From Lujinxingia litoralis (GTDB taxonomy: Bacteria > Myxococcota_A > Bradymonadia > Bradymonadales > Bradymonadaceae), in NCBI RefSeq assembly GCF_003260125.1, contig NZ_QHKO01000005.1:1-64000 (forward strand): a stretch of 64,000 bases of DNA, in the 5' to 3' direction. Numbering within the stretch: position 1 is the first letter of the stretch; every line of letters starts with the position of its first letter. Below are positions 43,344 through 51,393 of this stretch, one piece after another. The position numbers were made by a program, and so were the translations under genes. The notes under the pieces were generated by a model. That model did no database searches. It was not told the DNA's origin and worked only from the letters and a program-made list of their open reading frames with translations.

Positions 43344-46300
43344 GGCCCCAGTGCTCAAAGATCAGGCGCACGTCGCGCAGGTCGCCCTGGGTGCGATCCA
43401 GAGGGGTGTTGTGCTCATGCAGGTGCAGGGGCACGCTCTTGGCGTCGAGGCGGCGCTCTCCAAAGGGCACCCAGCCGGCCGGGCGGCGAGCGCTCGGGTC
43501 GTCGTTAAACGAGCCCTCCACGCATCGGCCGTGGCCTTGTCCCGGGGGCTCAAAGGTGGTGCGTCCCTGGCCCGCGCGATCGTCGACGACCCAGATCGGG
43601 TTGGTGAAGGCCAGCGGGCGGACCTCGCCAGTTTCTTTGGGGCTCAGCCCTTCGACCGCCCCGCCAAACCCGAAGGAGCCGGCCAGCGAGCCCAGGGCCG
43701 CCTCAAAGTTGACCGGCGGGATCTCCTCGGGCTGCACCACCGGGAAGAGGTTGGAGTCGCCCTGAGCCAGCATCACAAACCAGGTGTCGCCCTCGATCTC
43801 CAGATCGATGGAGTCGCTCCAGCGCCCCTCCTCCAGCGTGATGGTCCCCTCGTAGACGACCTCGCCATTGGCGTAGATCTCAAAGCGCTCCACCCCCACC
43901 CAGTCGGCGGCCATTGCCTCCAGATCCAGGCGGACGGTGCCCGTGGTGTTGATCACGGTGCTTCCCAGGGGCTGGCCCGCGAGCGACATCGACACGAAGG
44001 GCCCGTTGGTGACCACGTTGTTGTTGTTCTGCAGGGCGTCGACGAGCTGGTCGGGGGTCATGGCGCGGGCGTCGTTATGGCCCACGTAGAAGTAGTTGCG
44101 GGGGTAGCCGGGCTCGGGATCGCCGGCCGAGGCCGCCGAGTGGCTGTCGGAGTTGCCGGTGGCCGTGTAGCGGCGGTAGGTGCCGTCGGGGCGCCGGGTG
44201 TTGAGGAAGTTGAACCAGTCGTCGAGCCCGCCGGGGTAGGCCACCTCGTCGCCGTCGCAGAGGATCACGCCGGCCTGATCCGGGAGCGCCGCCAGCTGCT
44301 CTTCGGTGAGCTGCGCAAGCACCTCCGGGGGCAGCTCGGCCTTGTCGACCGGCATGCGGTAGTGGCGCAAGAGGTGCACGCGCTTGCCGTTGTAGATCTC
44401 GATGGCGTCAAAATCGTCGGAGAAGGTCGACTCGTAGCTGCCCTCGTCGTTTTTGCGCACAAAGGCCGGGCCGTTGGGGCTGGAGACGGTGGCCACGATC
44501 TTATCGGTGCCCTCGGCCGTGTTCACCGGCAGCTCGGGCACCCCGCTAAAGGCGTTGATGTAGTGCTGGTTGAAGTAGCCCAGGAGCGAGTCGCGGGGGT
44601 GGTTCACCTGCACGATGGTGCGATCCGGGCCCAGCGAGCCCAGCTCGCGCAGCGCGTCGAAGATCTGCTGGGGAGGCACGTCCTGCCAGGCCATGGAGCC
44701 GCGGTTCATCGAGGTGATGTCCTGGCGCAGCGGGAAGGCGTTGAAGTGCCCGGCTTCAAAGGTGGTCAGCTCCAGGCCGACGATCGAGCGCAGCCAGGGC
44801 TGGAGGTTGTTGCGGTAGATGTAGGGCATGTAGTCCGAGATGTAGTTGTGGTCGGTGGCCACGACCACATCGACCCCTTCGGCGGCCACGCTTAAGACGC
44901 GCTCGTTGTAGTCCAGGCCGCTGTCGATGGAGCCCTGGGCGTGCATGTGGAAGTCGCCGTTGAGGTAGCCCTCGACCTTCATCTGCTGCTCGATCGAGGC
45001 CTGTACCCGGGCGACGGAGCCGGCCCGGATCTCGATGGGCTGGCTAAAGAGGGAGTATTCCGTGCCGCGGGAGATGTAGGCGGTGTAGTTGCCCGGGCGC
45101 ACGTCGAGCGCCACCCGGCCGTCGGCGCCGGCAAAGGCGATGGCCTCGATGAAGCGCCGCGGCGCGCTATCGCCCTCCTCGTACTCGGCAAACTCACTGG
45201 TTCGCCAGGGCTCGCCGACCTCCAGATCAAAGAGGAAGTCGCGGGTGGTCTGGCCGGCCACCGGCTCGTACTCGCCAACCAGGGTGAGCTTGGCCGGGAT
45301 CGGACCGCCGGTGGCGTCGATCACCGAGACCTCCACCCGGCCGGCCCCGGGCGTCTCCACGCGCAGGTTCACCGGTTCGGAGCCGACCTCAAAGGGGATA
45401 AAGCCCGAGGTTTCTCCGTGGCCCCGGGCCCGCAGGCAGTAGGTGCCCACCGGCAGCTCCAGCTGGAAGTAGCCCCGGGTGTTGGTGAAGGCCTGGTTGA
45501 AGATGTGCGGGCGAGCCTCTTCGCTCTCGACGCAGGCCTGCTGCAGGTCGGTGGCGCCTTCGATGCCCCGGTAGATGAAGACCTGGGCGTCTTCGCCCAG
45601 GGGCTGGCCGCTGTGCTCGTCGAAGAGGCGGCCTTCCACCGCTCGGGTCTCCTCCCCGCGGATCTGGTAGAGCTCATCGCGCAGGCTGGCCACGTCGCCA
45701 TCGCCCAGGATGAAGTAGTTGGTGAACTTAAAGCGATCCGGGTACTGGTCGCGGGCCTCCAGGCAGGCGTCGTAGCGCTGCAGGCATTGCTGACCCAGCT
45801 CCTGGCAGTCGCCGCTCTGGCAGTTGGCTTCGATCTCGGCACAGACCTGGGCGGCCGGGCGCTGGGGATCGCAGTACGAGGGGGCCAGGCGGGTGGGGAT
45901 CTCGTTGGTGAAGACCCCGCCGAAGCCCGAGGCATAGAAGAGGAAGAGCATGTCGTAGGGGTTGACGTGCTCGCCGTAGGCCTCGCGCTTGTTGTAGATG
46001 AAGTTGGAGTCGGGATCGGCGGCGGCTGCAAACCCGTAGCTCACCCCGCGCGCGCTGGCCGTGGCCACCAGATCGGTGATGTGGCCGGGGAAGGCCGGCA
46101 GATCGATGGGGCGGCTGTAGACCTCTTCGAGCCCGAAGCGCAGATCGTAGCCCATGCCGGGCAAAAAGATGCTGTTGAGCGCGCCCATCCCCAGCACCAT
46201 GCCCGTGGGCACGGTGAAGCCGTTGAAGTTGATGTCGGGCAAGAAGGTGCCGAGCGCGTTGACGATGTCGCGGTTGGGGAAGGTGAGCGAGGCCTGTGCA

Positions 46301-46959
46301 TTGTTCACCAGCTCGGCCTCCACTTTAACGTGGCGCGCGCCCGGCTCCAGGATGTAGCGGGTGGTGAACCCGACCAGGGGCACCCCGTCCGAGGTGGGGA
46401 TGGTGCCGCGAATGGCGTCGCCCAGATCGGCCTCATAGGCGTTGACCATCGCCTGGTTGAAGAAGCGCAGCATCGTGACGAACTCCCCGCCGCGCCCGCG
46501 CACCTCTAAGATCGCCGCCTCTCCGTTGGAGCCGTCATTTACGACGACGATCTCCTCGGGGTTGACCACCTCCAGGAAGAAGGCCGGGAAGAGCTCCCCG
46601 AAGGCATCGCGTCCGCTGCCGCCGAGGGGATCGCCCTGGGCTTCGGGGCGCTTTAAGTCGGCGTCGATCAGCGAGCCGCCAAAGATCCCGGAGCCGCGGT
46701 TAAAGGTGAGATCCTGGATGATCAGGCGGACCTGATCGTTCTCCAGCAGCCAGTCACCTTCCTCCCCCAGGGCGGTGGGCCCGCCGATGAGCTCGGTGCG
46801 GTGGGAGATGCGCTGGGCGCTGGCGTAGGGGGCCGGACCGTCATCTTCGTCGCAGCCGGGGAGGAGACCGCCGGCTAACAAGGCGGTGAAGAGCAGCGCC
46901 CAAAGGCGCCGGGTGCGCTCGGGAGAAGGGCGTCGAACGAGAGGGGAAGGGCACAACAT
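43333..46959 (-). CDS. large PHP-domain (CehA/McbA-like) lipoprotein
   Basis: A 1,208-residue lipoprotein (LLPGC, Cys36). The N-terminal 380 residues are beta-rich. A Cys-bearing insert lies at about 350-400, and a carboxypeptidase-regulatory-like sandwich follows (TRGYFQLELPVGTYCLRA). From about 665 a PHP metallohydrolase domain begins with GDFHMHAQGS (His671, His673), VVVATDHN, VQVNHPR, and GNSDSHS near the end. CehA/McbA-type proteins hydrolyse phosphate or carbamate esters; the lipoprotein form suggests an extracytoplasmic substrate. The C-terminal extension is His-rich (LHLHEH, EHWGHGH), perhaps metal-binding. Porin gene 28 bases upstream; EF-hand gene overlaps downstream. Confidence 0.8.
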   Translation of the reverse strand: MLCPSPLVRRPSPERTRRLWALLFTALLAGGLLPGCDEDDGPAPYASAQRISHRTELIGGPTALGEEGDWLLENDQVRLIIQDLTFNRGSGIFGGSLIDADLKRPEAQGDPLGGSGRDAFGELFPAFFLEVVNPEEIVVVNDGSNGEAAILEVRGRGGEFVTMLRFFNQAMVNAYEADLGDAIRGTIPTSDGVPLVGFTTRYILEPGARHVKVEAELVNNAQASLTFPNRDIVNALGTFLPDINFNGFTVPTGMVLGMGALNSIFLPGMGYDLRFGLEEVYSRPIDLPAFPGHITDLVATASARGVSYGFAAAADPDSNFIYNKREAYGEHVNPYDMLFLFYASGFGGVFTNEIPTRLAPSYCDPQRPAAQVCAEIEANCQSGDCQELGQQCLQRYDACLEARDQYPDRFKFTNYFILGDGDVASLRDELYQIRGEETRAVEGRLFDEHSGQPLGEDAQVFIYRGIEGATDLQQACVESEEARPHIFNQAFTNTRGYFQLELPVGTYCLRARGHGETSGFIPFEVGSEPVNLRVETPGAGRVEVSVIDATGGPIPAKLTLVGEYEPVAGQTTRDFLFDLEVGEPWRTSEFAEYEEGDSAPRRFIEAIAFAGADGRVALDVRPGNYTAYISRGTEYSLFSQPIEIRAGSVARVQASIEQQMKVEGYLNGDFHMHAQGSIDSGLDYNERVLSVAAEGVDVVVATDHNYISDYMPYIYRNNLQPWLRSIVGLELTTFEAGHFNAFPLRQDITSMNRGSMAWQDVPPQQIFDALRELGSLGPDRTIVQVNHPRDSLLGYFNQHYINAFSGVPELPVNTAEGTDKIVATVSSPNGPAFVRKNDEGSYESTFSDDFDAIEIYNGKRVHLLRHYRMPVDKAELPPEVLAQLTEEQLAALPDQAGVILCDGDEVAYPGGLDDWFNFLNTRRPDGTYRRYTATGNSDSHSAASAGDPEPGYPRNYFYVGHNDARAMTPDQLVDALQNNNNVVTNGPFVSMSLAGQPLGSTVINTTGTVRLDLEAMAADWVGVERFEIYANGEVVYEGTITLEEGRWSDSIDLEIEGDTWFVMLAQGDSNLFPVVQPEEIPPVNFEAALGSLAGSFGFGGAVEGLSPKETGEVRPLAFTNPIWVVDDRAGQGRTTFEPPGQGHGRCVEGSFNDDPSARRPAGWVPFGERRLDAKSVPLHLHEHNTPLDRTQGDLRDVRLIFEHWGHGH

Positions 46960-46987
46960 GGTCGCTCACCGATCGTAAGAGGGACGC

Positions 46988-48469
46988 TTACCAGCTCAGC
47001 TGAAGCAGCAGGTCGAGGCGGTTGTTGTCGAGCGCGCGGGCGTCCTGCTCGACGGTCAGGGTGTAGTTGGCCATGGCCCGTACCGGGTAGGTGCGGGCGT
47101 TATAGCCGAGGCCGAGGGTGTGGTAGGTGAGGCGGTCGTTTTCGAAGAGCACGCTGGGCACGTCGCCGTAGTTGCTGGAGGGGTCGTAGCTGGAGAAGCG
47201 GTAGGCCGGCTGCAATCCGAAGAAGGGCTCTTCGTAGGCGAGCTGGAGGGTGTAGCCCAGGGCGCTGACTTCGGGGCTATCGGGGAGGTCGGGAGAGCCC
47301 ACGGAGGTGGCCAGCACGTTGGCCAGGAGCGTGGCGCCGTAGAGGTTGACCTGAAGGTCGGCCGTAAACCCGCGGTGGACCCGGTCGACGCGGTTGGGCG
47401 GATCGCCGGCGGTGTCATCGTTGTAGAAGAGCGCGCCGCCCAGGGCGACCGAATCGCCCCAGTGGAGCATCAGGCGCCCGAAGTAGGCCAGGCGGTCGTT
47501 GGCGTTAAGCGAGGCGTTGGGGCCGTTGCCGTTGGTGGCGGCCAGCGCGTAGCTAAAGCCCGGGCCCTGGTGGTCTTCCTGACCAAAGAAGTGGTCGCCG
47601 CGTACCTGGATCCCGACCTGACGGCCGGCGGAGAGCCCGTCGACGTTGTAGCCCTCCACGTTCTGCACGCCGCGGTTGACGACGGAGCGGTTCACAAAGA
47701 GGAGGTCGCCGGTGGAGATCAGGTCTTCGACGTCGAAGGGGGCCTTGAACTGCCCGATGTTGATCTCCAGCAGATCATAAGGGGCATAAAAGGCGTAGAC
47801 GTCGGTCATGCGCAGCGCCAGCGCCTCGACCGGGGAGTCTTGCCCGGTGCGCAGCAGTCGGCTGCCGGCATCGAACTGGAAGACAAAGCCCAGGCCGTTG
47901 TCCATCTCACCGGTGGTGGTCAGGCGGGCGTCGGCGATGGTGAAGCCATCATTGCGGCCGATGAGCTCGACGTTGGGATCATCGGCGATCGCGGTGTAGC
48001 CGCTGCGCAGGTAGCCCCCCAGGGTCAGGCGCCAGGGGCCGGTGAGCCCGCCGTTGCCGGCGATCACCACCGAACCGGGAGTCGGACGCGCCGGCGCCAG
48101 GGCCACGGCGCCCACGGGCTCGTCGGGGCGGAGCTCCGCTTCGACCTCGGCGTCGTCAAGCGTCACCTCTTCGGTGCCGGCGACGTTGGTGGGTTGCGGT
48201 CGGGGCTGGGCACGCTCGTCGGGGGCCACGTTCTGGCGGCTCGTCTCTTCGGCGACCTGCTGGGCCTGCTCCACGGCCTGGGTGGGCGTGGGGGCGGCGG
48301 GCTCGTCGTTGTCACGGGCCTCGGGATCACCCTCGAGTAACGCAGGGAGGCTGGTGCCATCGAGATCAACCTCTTGAGGGCTCTCGGGCTCCTGGGCCCA
48401 TACATCGGTTGCAACGAGGAGGGAGAGCGCGACGACGGCGACCGTCGCCCTGGACTTCATACGCACCAT
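46988..48469 (-). CDS. outer-membrane porin, phosphate-selective O/P-like
   Basis: A 493-residue outer-membrane protein with a signal peptide (VAVVALSLLVATDVWAQ). An acidic, Gln-rich linker (about 30-150) precedes the barrel, which opens GGYLRSGYTAIADDPN and ends in an aromatic residue after alternating strands (LDLLLQLSW), the usual signal for barrel insertion. Blocks like INIGQFKAPFDVEDL and ADARLTTTGEMDNGLGFVFQ match the OprO/OprP family. It is the first gene of the operon with the PHP-domain lipoprotein, which could supply or use phosphate-containing compounds that it imports (inference). Confidence 0.8.
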   Translation of the reverse strand: MVRMKSRATVAVVALSLLVATDVWAQEPESPQEVDLDGTSLPALLEGDPEARDNDEPAAPTPTQAVEQAQQVAEETSRQNVAPDERAQPRPQPTNVAGTEEVTLDDAEVEAELRPDEPVGAVALAPARPTPGSVVIAGNGGLTGPWRLTLGGYLRSGYTAIADDPNVELIGRNDGFTIADARLTTTGEMDNGLGFVFQFDAGSRLLRTGQDSPVEALALRMTDVYAFYAPYDLLEINIGQFKAPFDVEDLISTGDLLFVNRSVVNRGVQNVEGYNVDGLSAGRQVGIQVRGDHFFGQEDHQGPGFSYALAATNGNGPNASLNANDRLAYFGRLMLHWGDSVALGGALFYNDDTAGDPPNRVDRVHRGFTADLQVNLYGATLLANVLATSVGSPDLPDSPEVSALGYTLQLAYEEPFFGLQPAYRFSSYDPSSNYGDVPSVLFENDRLTYHTLGLGYNARTYPVRAMANYTLTVEQDARALDNNRLDLLLQLSW

Positions 48470-48688
48470 GATCAGGGCCTCTTTTCGGGCAGGAAAAACA
48501 CCACTACGTCATCTGTGAACGTGCTGGCGCGGCCAGGTGCCGCCCAGCGTATCGTCCGCCGTGAGCCTCGGCTCCCGGCGTCGTAAGAGCTAGCGGGTAA
48601 GGTGTACACCACGCTGGCCGGGAGCGTCCACAGCCCGGGTGGGGCGGGCGATCGCAAAAGGTGGCGAGGAGCATGGCCGGAGTTCCCG

Positions 48689-48865
48689 CCTTATATAGAG
48701 CCGGTTATTGAGGGGCGCCTTGCGGGGGCGGAGAGCGCGCGGGGCCCGGGAGGCGGGGATGCTTGCGCGGCCGGTACTCAGCAGGCCAAAGGGGAGGGCA
48801 GCAACCCCCTCCTTATATAGGGCCGGTTATTGAGGGGCGCCTTGCGGGGGGGGGAGAGCGCGCGG
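48689..48865. repeat. two direct copies of a 54/55-bp sequence, 122 bp apart
   Basis: Copy 1 (48689-48742) and copy 2 (48811-48865) begin CCTTATATAG, share GCCGGTTATTGAGGGGCGCC, and end GAGAGCGCGCGG, with one substitution, one more mismatch and one inserted base. They lie in the 611-base gap between the porin gene and the tRNA cluster. The TTATATAG core looks like a -10 element, so these may be duplicated promoters. Nothing else was recognised in this gap before the tRNA promoter at 49009. Confidence 0.75.
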
Positions 48866-49008
48866 ATCCCGGATAGGAGGGCCGAGATCCGGTGGTGCGA
48901 CGGGAGAGGGCGAAGAGGGCGGATTGACGATCTCCGCATAAATTAAGGCGAAACCCGAATTGGAGCGAGGGGAGTGCGTGAAAAATGAACTTTTTTAGGA
49001 AAAGTGTC

Positions 49009-49036
49009 TTGACGGAAACTTCGTGCCGAGTATTCT
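49009..49036 (+). promoter_or_regulatory. promoter of the first tRNA-Ser gene
   Basis: TTGACG (49009-49014), a 16-base spacer and TATTCT (49031-49036) stand about 45 bases before the tRNA, in a locally AT-rich stretch. This is a sigma-70-type arrangement. Confidence 0.6.
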
Positions 49037-49080
49037 CCCGATTCCCTGGCGCGGCGAAGTCGAACAGGGAGGCGGCTCCT

Positions 49081-49163
49081 GGAGGAGTGGCCGAGCGGTT
49101 GAAGGCACCGGTCTTGAAAACCGGCAAGCGCAAGCTTCGTGGGTTCGAATCCCACCTCCTCCG
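49081..49163 (+). tRNA. tRNA-Ser (anticodon TGA)
   Basis: Acceptor GGAGGAG pairs with CTCCTCC, and the discriminator is G. The anticodon loop is CTTGAAA, giving TGA (reads UCA). A serine-type long variable arm and a GTTCGAAT T-loop are present. CCA is not encoded. Confidence 0.95.
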
Positions 49164-49221
49164 CTCAAAAGTAAATTCCTGCTTGCAGGATGGTGTTTGA
49201 AAAGTGAATAAGAACGTGTAC

Positions 49222-49310
49222 GGAGAGGTGGCCGAGTGGCTGAAGGCGCTCCCCTGCTAAGGGAGTATATGGCTTAAACCGTATCGAGGGTTCGAATCCC
49301 TCCCTCTCCG
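49222..49310 (+). tRNA. tRNA-Ser (anticodon GCT)
   Basis: Acceptor GGAGAGG/CCTCTCC, anticodon loop CTGCTAA (GCT, reads AGC/AGU), a long variable arm, and T-loop GTTCGAATC. CCA is not encoded. Confidence 0.95.
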
Positions 49311-49355
49311 CTTTTCGACTGAAAAAAGAAACTGAAAAAAAAGTCGAAAAAGTGC

Positions 49356-49384
49356 TTGCAAAACCAAAACGGCGGTGCTAATAA
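49356..49384 (+). promoter_or_regulatory. promoter of tRNA-Arg(ACG)
   Basis: TTGCAA (49356-49361), a 17-base spacer and TAATAA (49379-49384) stand about 50 bases before the tRNA, in the AT-rich spacer after tRNA-Ser(GCT). It gives tRNA-Arg, and by read-through tadA, its own start. Confidence 0.6.
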
Positions 49385-49435
49385 AATGGCACGCCGGACG
49401 GGAGAACGGCAAACAACGCAGCAAGCACATAGCAC

Positions 49436-49509
49436 GCACCTGTAGCTCAACTGGATAGAGCAATGGTCTACGGAACCATAGGTTGGAGGTTCGAACCCTT
49501 CCAGGTGCG
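49436..49509 (+). tRNA. tRNA-Arg (anticodon ACG)
   Basis: A 74-base cloverleaf: acceptor GCACCTG/CAGGTGC, D-arm AGCTCAACTGGATAGAGC, anticodon loop CTACGGA (ACG), T-loop GTTCGAACC. A34 must be deaminated to inosine by TadA to read CGU/CGC/CGA, and tadA is the next gene. Confidence 0.95.
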
Positions 49510-49512
49510 CTA

Positions 49513-49551
49513 GAAACGCTCTTAATGAATTAAGAGCGTTTCTTTGTTTTT
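49513..49551 (+). terminator. terminator between tRNA-Arg and tadA
   Basis: GAAACGCTCTTA, a 6-base loop and TAAGAGCGTTTC form a perfect 12-bp stem followed by TTTGTTTTT. It begins 4 bases after the tRNA. The tadA ribosome site GGAG starts right after it at 49552, so tadA expression depends on read-through or regulated termination unless another promoter exists. Confidence 0.85.
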
Positions 49552-49567
49552 GGAGTCAGGTTTAAAA

Positions 49568-50080
49568 GTGTCTCGAAAAAACATCGACAACATCTTTATG
49601 ATGCAGGCTCTCGAAGAGGCCGAAAAAGCTAAGGCAGAGGGCGAAGTCCCTGTCGGAGCTGTGGTCGTATACGAGGGTGAAATCATCGCTCGCGGGTTTA
49701 ACCGGCGAGAAACCTGGCAAGACCCGACAGCCCACGCCGAACTGATTGCGGTTCGACGCGCGGCGCAAGTGTTGGGTAGCTGGAGACTCCAGGAATGTAC
49801 GGTCTACGTGACCCTGGAACCCTGTCCCATGTGCGCGGGTATGTTGGTAAACGCGCGAGTAGGGCGGGTTGTTTTTGGTGCACGAGATCCAAAAGCCGGC
49901 GCGATGCGTTCGCTTTTTGCCATGGGAGAAGATCCTCGATTAAATCATAGTATCGAGGTGAAAGAAGGTGTCCTTTCGGCAGCAAGTGGACGGGTTTTAA
50001 GCGAATTTTTCCGCAGTATTCGTGAGAAGCGTAAAGCGTCAGCAAGTCAGGATGACTCCTCCAACGAGGATGCATCTTAA
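49568..50080 (+). CDS. tadA: tRNA-specific adenosine deaminase TadA
   Basis: A 170-residue zinc deaminase that converts A34 to inosine in tRNA-Arg(ACG). Motifs: HAE (in PTAHAELIAV) supplies the zinc His and catalytic Glu, and PCPMCAG supplies two zinc Cys. GEVPVGAVVV and the C-terminal helix EFFRSIREKRK match TadA. The start is taken as GTG 49568, giving the usual short stretch before MMQALEEAEKAK; TTG 49544 and ATG 49598 are alternatives. Codon use is more AT-rich and less biased than the rest of the window. It sits inside the tRNA cluster, 58 bases after tRNA-Arg(ACG) and 4 bases before tRNA-Ser(CGA). Confidence 0.92.
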   Translation: MSRKNIDNIFMMQALEEAEKAKAEGEVPVGAVVVYEGEIIARGFNRRETWQDPTAHAELIAVRRAAQVLGSWRLQECTVYVTLEPCPMCAGMLVNARVGRVVFGARDPKAGAMRSLFAMGEDPRLNHSIEVKEGVLSAASGRVLSEFFRSIREKRKASASQDDSSNEDAS

Positions 50081-50084
50081 GTGC

Positions 50085-50171
50085 GGAGGGGTGGCCGAGT
50101 GGTCGAAGGCGCTTGATTCGAAATCAAGTGTACCTTCACGGGTACCGTGGGTTCGAATCCCACCCCCTCCG
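50085..50171 (+). tRNA. tRNA-Ser (anticodon CGA)
   Basis: Acceptor GGAGGGG/CCCCTCC, anticodon loop TTCGAAA (CGA, reads UCG), long variable arm, T-loop GTTCGAATC. It starts 4 bases after the tadA stop, so it is probably cut out of the tadA transcript. Confidence 0.95.
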
Positions 50172-50206
50172 TTTTTGTAGTATCAGACCATGAAAATGGA
50201 TCTGTT

Positions 50207-50294
50207 GGAGAGGTGGCCGAGTGGTTGAAGGCGCACGCTTGGAAAGCGTGTATACGTTTATAGCGTATCGAGGGTTCGAATCCCTCTCTCTCCG
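50207..50294 (+). tRNA. tRNA-Ser (anticodon GGA)
   Basis: Acceptor GGAGAGG with TCTCTCC (one G-U pair), anticodon loop TTGGAAA (GGA, reads UCC/UCU), long variable arm, T-loop GTTCGAATC. This completes a full set of four serine isoacceptors in 1.2 kb. Confidence 0.95.
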
Positions 50295-50348
50295 CTCTTC
50301 GAGGTGGGCTGTTGACGGCTCACCCCATCCCCCCTTAGGGTGGGGATG

Positions 50349-50454
50349 TTCGACCCCTGAGCGGCCAGTGCGACTGCTGGCCTGGCACCCCGTCAGGTCC
50401 GGGAGGAAGCAGCGGACCAGGTACAGAGTGTGCGCTGGCCGCTTGAGGGTCGAA
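50349..50454 (+). ncRNA. ffs: 4.5S-type signal recognition particle RNA
   Basis: The SRP domain IV hallmark is present: GTCAGGTCCGGGAGGAAGC at about 50392-50410, then AGC and the closing GGACCAGG. Long outer arms pair: TTCGACCC with GGGTCGAA and GCGGCCAGTGCG with TGCGCTGGCCGC, giving a single hairpin of about 106 bases. It would bind Ffh to target membrane and exported proteins. A terminator follows at 50489. Confidence 0.93.
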
Positions 50455-50488
50455 GAGAACTCCACCCCGACGTGGAGTGATGAACATG

Positions 50489-50529
50489 AGCCCCGCGACG
50501 CTTCATTAAGCGTTGCGGGGCTTTTTTTT
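50489..50529 (+). terminator. intrinsic terminator of the SRP RNA unit
   Basis: AGCCCCGCGACGCTT and AAGCGTTGCGGGGCT form a long stem (one G-U pair) with a short CATT-type loop, followed by T7. It ends transcription before the riboswitch region. Confidence 0.9.
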
Positions 50530-50598
50530 GCTCGGGCCCGGTGCGTTCAATCTGCGTTGACCCGGATGCCCGGGCGGTGCTAGCACGCGGGCAGGATT

Positions 50599-50740
50599 GA
50601 CGCGGCAGGAAGTTGGTGAAAGTCCAGCGCTGCCCCCGCAACTGTCATCGGTGATGAACCTGTCGTAACCCACTGGCGTGTTTCAAACGTCGGGAAGGGG
50701 ACGGGCGAAGGTGATCCGAGAGCCAGGATATTGCTGCGTC
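50599..50740 (+). promoter_or_regulatory. cobalamin (B12) riboswitch
   Basis: Conserved elements occur in order: GGAAGTTGGTGAAAGTCC, GCTGCCCCCGCAACTGT (50630-50645), GGTGATCCGAGAGCCAGGA (50710-50728), the last part of which is the B12-box region. P1 can form between 50599-50608 and 50731-50740. The 3' strand of P1 (TGCTGCGT, 50732-50739) can instead pair perfectly with ACGCAGCA at 50782-50789, a ready-made switch. It controls the two-lipoprotein operon 180 bases downstream. Confidence 0.9.
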
Positions 50741-50919
50741 GACGGTGTACCCCCAATCGCTTCGGGTCGGTGGCGAGAGGAACGCAGCAGCCCGGGCGCG
50801 AGTGCGCCGGCTCATGCGTGCGGCCGCAGGATGAACCTGCCAGGTGTGTTTGCCGCTCGTGTGCGGGGTTGTCCCGCTGCCGCCCCTCGATCTCCGCCCG
50901 GACAGGTAAGGAGATTGAG

Positions 50920-51393
50920 ATGACGACGCTGAAAAATCGGGTGGGTTTGATGGCGCTGATGCTGGCCGGTGGCCTGTGTCTGGCGGCCTGTGGTGAGACC
51001 GACGCGCCGGTGGAGTGTGAAGGGGCCGAGTGCGAGCAGAATGACAACCAGGACCAGGGCATTGAGGTGGCCGGGGAGTGGGCCACGAACTTCGGCTACG
51101 ACGAGACCATCACCGAAGAGACCTGGGGGATGATGCTGTTGACCGAGTATGATAACGAGGCGGATTTCGCCATTACCCAGAACACCTCCGACGCGGAGTT
51201 TGGGGCGGACCGCTACAACGTGGTGGTGTGGACGCCGGTGGTCGACGACAGCTTCTACTACTGCATGGTCGCCTTTGATCTGGAGACGGTGGAAGACGCC
51301 CGCGCGATCGATCGCAGCGCCGATGCCGACGCCAGCGATCCGGAGAACGGCGGCTGCGGTGGGTTCGCCTGGACGAAGATGACCCGCAAATGA
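50920..51393 (+). CDS. B12-riboswitch-controlled small lipoprotein
   Basis: A 157-residue lipoprotein (LCLAAC, Cys24) with AAGGAG 6-7 bases before its ATG. An acidic N-terminal linker (CEGAECEQNDNQDQG) is followed by a beta-rich domain with YDNEADFAITQNTSDAEFG, RYNVVVWTP and SFYYCMVAFDLETVEDA; it ends GFAWTKMTRK. No family recognised. The cobalamin riboswitch upstream implies it is made when B12 is scarce, so a part in cobalamin or cobinamide capture at the outer membrane is the simplest inference. It is coupled to the next gene by an ATGA overlap. Confidence 0.75.
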   Translation: MTTLKNRVGLMALMLAGGLCLAACGETDAPVECEGAECEQNDNQDQGIEVAGEWATNFGYDETITEETWGMMLLTEYDNEADFAITQNTSDAEFGADRYNVVVWTPVVDDSFYYCMVAFDLETVEDARAIDRSADADASDPENGGCGGFAWTKMTRK

